Both the position numbers and the translations under genes were made by a program. A stretch of 26,253 nucleotides of DNA from Clostridiaceae bacterium (GTDB lineage Bacteria > Bacillota > Clostridia > Oscillospirales > QAMX01): positions 1-26,253 of the forward strand of contig JAEDGJ010000012.1 in NCBI GenBank assembly GCA_016297585.1, read 5' to 3'. Of this stretch, positions 21,971 through 26,253 are shown piece after piece. Under the pieces are notes generated by a model that made no database searches, was not told the DNA's origin, and saw only the letters and a list, made by a program, of their open reading frames with translations. The stretch's first letter is position 1, and each line of letters starts with the position of its first letter.

Positions 21971-22765
21971 ATGAAGAAAAAGGGCGTATTCTGGCTGATT
22001 CTTGTCGTTTTCCTCGGGATCTGCGCGGGTGTGCTGCGCGGGATCGAGGTTTCCGCGCATTTTGACTGGAACACGGCGCTGTACGAGCCGTTTGCGACCG
22101 CCTGGGTGCTGCCGGTCTACGCCGCGCTGTCCGCCGCGCTGATCGGAGCGGTGTCACTGGCGGGAAAAGGCCGCCTGACGGATTTCTGCGCGAGCTATCC
22201 GATCGGCGGCAAAAACGGGCTCTTTCTGGCGGCACTGGCGTCGCTTGGACTCTGCGCCGCGGGGCTCTGGAAGCTTTTCGAGGCGATGACGGCGCTCCGG
22301 GCGGCGAACATCGTCTTCGGACTGCTGACGGTGCTCGCGGGTGCGGTGCTGCTGGCGCTGGCAAAGGCAAGGCTCGACGGAAAAGTGCCGGACTATACGC
22401 GGTTTATCTCGTCTCTTTCCGTCTTCTGGGGCTGCTTTCTGCTGGTGATTACCTATATGGAGCATCCCGTCGAGCCGGTGATCCGCGTCTTTGCCTATGA
22501 CATCCTCGCGTCGAGCTTCATCGTACTGGCGCTGTTCTATATGGTCGCGCCGCTGTTCCGCACGCCGCGCCGTTCCGCCGCGCTGTTTTTCACGCTCGGC
22601 GCGGTCTATCTGATCCTGCTGACGATCGTCGGGCGCGCCGTCGCGTTTGCGATGTCCGGGGATCTGCGCAATCTGGTCGACGCGCCGTTCCGCATGATCG
22701 TCTTTGCCTGCATGGGCGTACTGCTTCTCCAGAACGCCGCAGGGCTTCTCGGGCGGGAGGATTAA
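21971..22765 (+). CDS. Hypothetical polytopic membrane protein
   Basis: I do not recognise this 264-residue protein. It begins with a short basic stretch (MKKKG) and a hydrophobic segment (VFWLILVVFLGICAGVL). About six more hydrophobic stretches follow, near 43-62, 82-100, 112-128, 148-165, 175-195 and 206-232, with a last one near 240-256. The loops are short and slightly charged; no cysteine pair, catalytic motif or repeat is seen. The start is clear: GGAGG 8 nt before the ATG, and a strong promoter at 21912-21940. Its stop overlaps the convergent glgB stop by 2 nt. No functional link with either neighbour is evident. Confidence 0.85.
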   Translation: MKKKGVFWLILVVFLGICAGVLRGIEVSAHFDWNTALYEPFATAWVLPVYAALSAALIGAVSLAGKGRLTDFCASYPIGGKNGLFLAALASLGLCAAGLWKLFEAMTALRAANIVFGLLTVLAGAVLLALAKARLDGKVPDYTRFISSLSVFWGCFLLVITYMEHPVEPVIRVFAYDILASSFIVLALFYMVAPLFRTPRRSAALFFTLGAVYLILLTIVGRAVAFAMSGDLRNLVDAPFRMIVFACMGVLLLQNAAGLLGRED

Positions 22766-24654
22766 CGCCTCCCCTTGTATTTCAGATAGAGCGTCGTCAG
22801 CGGCGGGATGTCCAGCGTCAGCGTCTGATCGGTCAGCATCCGGCCCTGCGTGCGGTACTCGGCGTCCGTCTCCGGGGTTTTGCCGCCGAAGCGCTCCCAG
22901 TCGGTGTTGAACGCGACGCGCCAGACGCCCATGCGCAGTCCGTGCAGCGGATAGGCGGGGAGCGCCGCGCCGGAGAAGTTCGTCACGGCGACGAGCGAGC
23001 GGCCGTTCAAGGCGATGCGGCGGAAGGAGACGGCGTTGTGATCGGCATCGTCGGCGTTCAGCCAGCGGAAGCCGTTCCAGGTGAAGTCGTCCTCCCACAG
23101 CTCGGGGCTGTCGAGGTAGAAGCGGTTTAATTCGGCGGTGAAGCGGTGCAGCGCGTCGTGCGACGGATAGCGCAGGAGGAACCATTCGAGCGCGTTTTCG
23201 TAGTCCCATTCGCGGAACTGCCCGAATTCGCTGCCCATGAATAAGAGCTTCTTTCCCGGATGCGCCATGACGAAGCCCAGGAAGGCGCGGATCCCCGCGA
23301 ATTTCTGCTCGTAGCTGCCGAACATCTTGTCGATCAGCGATTTTTTGCCGTGTACGACCTCGTCGTGCGAGACGGGCAGGATATAGTGCTCGTTGAAGGC
23401 GTACATCATGGAAAAATTCAGCGCGCGGTGCTTCGACTTCCGGTAGAGCGGGTCGGTCTGCACATAGTCGAACATGTCGTTGGCAAAGCCCATGTCCCAC
23501 TTCAGGTCAAAACCGAGTCCGCCGTCCGCGATGGGCTTCGTCACGCCCGGATAGGAGGACGACTCCTCCGCGATCGTCAGCACGCCGGGATCGGCCTCGT
23601 GCACGGCGGCGTTGAGCTTTTTGAGAAAGGCCTCCGCTTCCAGATTGATGTTCGTGCCGAAGCGGTTGGGCACCCAGTCGCCCGGCGCGCGGTCGTAGTC
23701 GAGATAGAGCATGCTCGCAACGGCGTCGCAGCGCAGGCCGTCGATGTGGTACTGCGTGACCCAGTAGACGGCGCTCGAGATGAGGAAGGACTCGACCTCG
23801 TTTCTCCCGACGTCGAAGAAGCGCGTGCCCCAGCCGGCGTGCTCCATGCGGTCGCGTCCCTGATATTCGTACAGCGGACGGCCGTCGAACTCGTACAGGC
23901 CGTGCGCGTCCTTCGGAAAATGCGCCGGCACCCAGTCGAGCAGGACGCCGATGCCCTCCTCATGCAGGCGGTTGACGAAATAGGCGAAGTCCTCGGGCGT
24001 GCCGTAGCGCGCGGTGGGGGCGAAGTAGGAGCAGACCTGGTATCCCCACGAGCCGTCGTAGGGATACTCCGTGACGGGCATGATCTCGGCGTGGGTATAG
24101 CCCATCTCGCGCAGATAGGGCGCGAGGCGGTCGGCGATCTCGCGGTAGTTGAGGTAGGCGTCGCCCTTTTCGGTGGAGCCGTCGTCCCGCGTGTGCCAGG
24201 AGCCGAGGTGCAGCTCGTAGATGTTCATCGGGCAGGGCAGCGTCCGGCCGCGGCGGGAGCGCATGACCTTCGCGCGCCGGGTATACCAGGCGTCGTCGGA
24301 GAAGGACAGCCGGGGCTCATACAGGATGGACGCGGTTTTCTGCAGCGTCTCCCCGTAAAAGGCATAGGGGTCGGCCTTCAGGCGCCCGTCGAGGCAGTAT
24401 TTGTAGCGGCGGCGATCCGGCTCGAAGCGCGAAAGCGCCGTGCGCAGCTCCCAGAGGCCGCCCTCCGTGACGCGCGTCATCGGGTCGCTTTCCCGGTTCC
24501 AGTCGTTGAAGTCGCCGGTGACGGTGACGACCGCCGCATTCGGCGCCCAGACGCGGAAAACAACGGTTTGATCCTCGATATGCGCGCCCATCAGCTCCCA
24601 GGCGCGGTAATTGGTTCCCTGATGGAACAGATAGACGGGAAGGTTGTCCGTCAT
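22762..24654 (-). CDS. glgB: 1,4-alpha-glucan (glycogen) branching enzyme
   Basis: This 630-residue GH13 enzyme cuts an alpha-1,4 glucan chain and rejoins it by an alpha-1,6 link during glycogen synthesis. Residues about 22-115 form a CBM48 beta-sandwich (VVFRVWAPNAAVVTVTGDFNDW). The (beta/alpha)8 barrel carries MPVTEYPYDGSWGYQ, the nucleophile Asp310 in DGLRCDAVASMLY, the acid/base glutamate in IAEESS (363/364) and Asp431 in PVSHDEVVHGKKSL. A C-terminal beta domain follows. It lacks the extra N1 module of enterobacterial GlgB (about 730 residues), as is common in Bacillota. Cys309 replaces the more usual Val beside the nucleophile. AAAGGGG lies 10 nt before the ATG. It is monocistronic; no other glycogen genes are adjacent. 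Confidence 0.97.
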   Translation of the reverse strand: MTDNLPVYLFHQGTNYRAWELMGAHIEDQTVVFRVWAPNAAVVTVTGDFNDWNRESDPMTRVTEGGLWELRTALSRFEPDRRRYKYCLDGRLKADPYAFYGETLQKTASILYEPRLSFSDDAWYTRRAKVMRSRRGRTLPCPMNIYELHLGSWHTRDDGSTEKGDAYLNYREIADRLAPYLREMGYTHAEIMPVTEYPYDGSWGYQVCSYFAPTARYGTPEDFAYFVNRLHEEGIGVLLDWVPAHFPKDAHGLYEFDGRPLYEYQGRDRMEHAGWGTRFFDVGRNEVESFLISSAVYWVTQYHIDGLRCDAVASMLYLDYDRAPGDWVPNRFGTNINLEAEAFLKKLNAAVHEADPGVLTIAEESSSYPGVTKPIADGGLGFDLKWDMGFANDMFDYVQTDPLYRKSKHRALNFSMMYAFNEHYILPVSHDEVVHGKKSLIDKMFGSYEQKFAGIRAFLGFVMAHPGKKLLFMGSEFGQFREWDYENALEWFLLRYPSHDALHRFTAELNRFYLDSPELWEDDFTWNGFRWLNADDADHNAVSFRRIALNGRSLVAVTNFSGAALPAYPLHGLRMGVWRVAFNTDWERFGGKTPETDAEYRTQGRMLTDQTLTLDIPPLTTLYLKYKGRR

Positions 24655-24680
24655 GCGATAATCGCCCCTTTCTTTTCCCC

Positions 24681-24710
24681 ATTATATCATTTTCGGTCAA
24701 GCTCTGTCAA
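24681..24710 (-). promoter_or_regulatory. Sigma-A promoter of glgB
   Basis: On the minus strand a consensus TTGACA (24705-24710) and a consensus TATAAT (24681-24686) are separated by 18 bp, with TGA before the -10. The -35 lies only about 37 bp from the start of the divergent methyltransferase gene, for which I see no convincing promoter of its own. Confidence 0.82.
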
Positions 24711-24746
24711 GCATACACTGCCAAACTCTGGAAAGGAATACCGGTT

Positions 24747-25961
24747 ATGTCAGAAAGAAACTTCCCCGCCGCCGCCGTCACCGCGAAAGCGGAGCGTTCG
24801 ATCCTCGCGGGGCATCCGTGGATCTACGATACGGAGGTCACAGCCGCTCCGTCCGGCGCGCTCCCGGGCGCGCTGGTGGACGTGCGTTCGCCGAAGGGCG
24901 CGTATCTCGGCACGGGGTTTTACAGTCCCTCGTCGAAGATCCGCATCCGGCTTCTGTCGCGCAACGCCAACGACCGCTTTGACGAGGCGTTTTTCCGCCG
25001 CCGCATCCGCTATGCGTGGGACTACCGCCGCACGGTGATGCGGGAGGATACGCAGGCCTGCCGCCTGATCTTCGGGGAAGCCGACCAGTTCCCCGGACTG
25101 ACGGTGGACCGCTACGGGGACCTCCTCGTTGCGCAGACGCTGTCGGTGGGCATCGAGCGGCTAAAGCCGATGCTGTTCCCGCTTTTATGCGAGGTGCTTG
25201 CAGAGGACGGCGTGCAGATCTCCGGCATTTTCGAGCGCAACGACGTCGCGATCCGGAAGCTCGAGGGGCTTTCCGAGAGCAAGGGCTGGTATCCGCTGAC
25301 GGGCACCCCCGCGTCGGCGGTGACGGAGATCACCGAAAACGGCATCCGCTACCTCGTCGACGTCGAAAACGGACAGAAAACGGGCTTTTTCCTCGATCAG
25401 AAATATAACCGCCGTGCCGCGGCGGGACTTGCGCACGGTCGGCGGGTGCTCGACTGCTTTACGCACACCGGCACGTTTGCCCTGAATGCCGCGCGGGCCG
25501 GGGCGCAGAGCGTGACGGCGGTCGACATCTCGGAGGAAGCGGTCGCGATGGCGGGGGAGAACGCAAAGCGCAACGGCATCGAAATGGAGACGCTCTGCGC
25601 GAACGTCTTTGACCTGCTGCCGGAGCTGGTGCGCGCGGGAAAGCACCCCTACGACTTCATCATCCTCGACCCGCCGGCCTTCACAAAGTCGCGGCGCACG
25701 GCGGACGACGCGGAGAGAGGCTACCGGGAGATCAACTACCGCGCGATGAAGCTTTTGCCCAGAGGCGGGTATCTTGCGACCTGCTCCTGCTCGCATTTCA
25801 TGGAAAAGGAGCGCTTTGCACGCGTCATCGCGGCGGCGGCGCGGGATGCGGAGGTCTCCTTAAAGCTCATCGAGGCGAGAGGCGCGTCTCCCGACCATCC
25901 GGTGCTCGTCGGCGTGCCGGAGACGGAGTATCTGAAATTCAACCTGTATCAGGTGATATGA
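24747..25961 (+). CDS. Class I SAM-dependent rRNA (cytosine-C5) methyltransferase, RlmI-like
   Basis: This 404-residue protein has an N-terminal PUA domain (HPWIYDTEVTA ... GALVDVRSPKGAYLGTGFY, residues about 20-65) for RNA binding. A linker domain follows (IFGEADQFPGLTVDRYGDLL), then a Rossmann methyltransferase domain. SAM motif I is VLDCFTHTGTFALNAA (near 230-245), and the acidic loop is AVDISEEAV. DPPAF is the motif IV equivalent, and the catalytic cysteine region is CSCSHF. The closest characterised relative type is RlmI, which makes m5C1962 in 23S rRNA; the Bacillus YwbD group is similar. AAAGGA lies 9 nt before the ATG. The target base is inferred from the family. It stands alone. Confidence 0.93.
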   Translation: MSERNFPAAAVTAKAERSILAGHPWIYDTEVTAAPSGALPGALVDVRSPKGAYLGTGFYSPSSKIRIRLLSRNANDRFDEAFFRRRIRYAWDYRRTVMREDTQACRLIFGEADQFPGLTVDRYGDLLVAQTLSVGIERLKPMLFPLLCEVLAEDGVQISGIFERNDVAIRKLEGLSESKGWYPLTGTPASAVTEITENGIRYLVDVENGQKTGFFLDQKYNRRAAAGLAHGRRVLDCFTHTGTFALNAARAGAQSVTAVDISEEAVAMAGENAKRNGIEMETLCANVFDLLPELVRAGKHPYDFIILDPPAFTKSRRTADDAERGYREINYRAMKLLPRGGYLATCSCSHFMEKERFARVIAAAARDAEVSLKLIEARGASPDHPVLVGVPETEYLKFNLYQVI

Positions 25962-25968
25962 CCGGACG

Positions 25969-26008
25969 AAAAAAGGCGGGCATCCTCTTTTTTGAGGATG
26001 TCCGCCTT
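25969..26008 (-). terminator. Intrinsic terminator of the DUF4430 gene
   Basis: On the minus strand a 15-bp stem with one wobble pair (25994-26008 / 25973-25987, 6-nt loop) runs into a T-tract (25969-25974). It begins 12 nt after the DUF4430 stop. On the plus strand only TTC follows, so it is at most a weak terminator for the methyltransferase gene. Confidence 0.87.
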
Positions 26009-26019
26009 CAAAAATGCCG

Positions 26020-26253
26020 TTATTCGCCCACATACACGTCCCCGACGTCCGCGCCAAGGTCGCAGGTGTACAGAAATTCGATCGTGTCCCCCGGCTGCAC
26101 GAGGCATTCCGAGCAGCCGCGGCTTATAAACTCCCCATTGATGCGGTAGGTCCAGCCGGACAGCTCGCCGCAGTCGAATTCGTAGAGGTTGCCGATGCCT
26201 TCGATATAGGTCGTGCCGTAGGCGGGCGTCGCGACGTATTCAAAGTGGATTTT
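26020..26253 (-). CDS. DUF4430 (transcobalamin-like) protein, C-terminal end only
   Basis: The minus-strand frame ending at TAA 26020-26022 is open to the window edge and encodes 77 residues. YIEGIGNLYEFDCGELSGWTYRING ... QPGDTIEFLYTCDLGADVG matches the end of DUF4430 domains, a beta-grasp-like fold related to the C-terminal domain of transcobalamin. These occur in secreted or surface proteins of Bacillota. Four cysteines are visible (in FDCGEL, RGCSECL and YTCDL). What the domain binds in bacteria is mostly unknown. The start, any signal peptide and other domains lie outside the window. A terminator follows at 25969-26008. Confidence 0.8.
   Translation of the reverse strand, partial: KIHFEYVATPAYGTTYIEGIGNLYEFDCGELSGWTYRINGEFISRGCSECLVQPGDTIEFLYTCDLGADVGDVYVGE

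Noticed and set aside
24712..24719. CATACACT upstream of the methyltransferase gene as a sigma-E -10
   Set aside because: The -10 pattern matches, but no ATA-containing -35 lies 14-15 bp upstream, and a housekeeping rRNA methyltransferase is an unlikely sigma-E target.
1..26253. CRISPR arrays, transposases, phage genes, toxin-antitoxin pairs or integration sites
   Set aside because: No regularly spaced repeats, terminal inverted repeats with a transposase, integrase or small TA-like gene pair is visible. Base composition is even across the window.

Overview
The window looks like chromosomal DNA of a GC-rich, endospore-lineage Clostridia bacterium (Bacillota, perhaps Oscillospirales-like). 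The evidence is Gram-positive-type Shine-Dalgarno sites (GGAGG/AAGGAG), sigma-A promoters, a HemZ-type coproporphyrinogen dehydrogenase, a YlmC/YmxH-family sporulation protein behind a sigma-E-like promoter, a Ser46-bearing HPr paralogue and a YfhO-family membrane protein. I see no tRNA, rRNA, CRISPR array, insertion sequence, phage gene or attachment site. The content is mostly housekeeping genes with a few lineage-specific cassettes.

Layout, left to right. (1) 1-1314, plus strand: end of a GT4 glycosyltransferase, overlapping ybeY, then a 66-residue four-cysteine protein. (2) 1383-3281: GTP-type PEP carboxykinase with its own strong promoter and terminator. (3) 3348-3784: an HPr-like protein with Tyr at the PTS histidine position and Ser46 kept (Crh-like). 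(4) 3810-6009, minus strand: a GH109-like Gfo/Idh/MocA protein and yebC. (5) 6115-14027, minus strand: one long operon, recJ > relA > dtd > MBL hydrolase > hemZ > uridine-kinase-like gene, from a promoter at 13999-14027. recJ carries an in-frame TAG at codon 236. (6) 14120-19748, minus strand: a four-gene operon, HSL-type alpha/beta hydrolase > alcohol-acetyltransferase-like protein > zinc-ribbon membrane protein > YfhO, which suggests lipid or cell-envelope acyl/glycosyl modification. (7) 19784-20118: ylmC/ymxH-like gene. (8) 20174-21857, minus strand: a sodium:solute symporter with a long leader, divergent from an orphan membrane protein (21912-22765). (9) 22762-24710, minus strand: glycogen branching enzyme, divergent from a PUA/SAM rRNA methyltransferase (24747-25961). 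(10) 26020-26253, minus strand: end of a DUF4430 protein.

The genes cover central metabolism (PEP/oxaloacetate, glycogen), the stringent response (Rel), translation quality control (Dtd, YebC, YbeY, rRNA methylation), haem synthesis and envelope chemistry. The points most worth a second look are the amber codon in recJ together with no TAG terminators in any of 23 genes, the Tyr15 HPr paralogue, and the hydrolase/acyltransferase/zinc-ribbon/YfhO operon.
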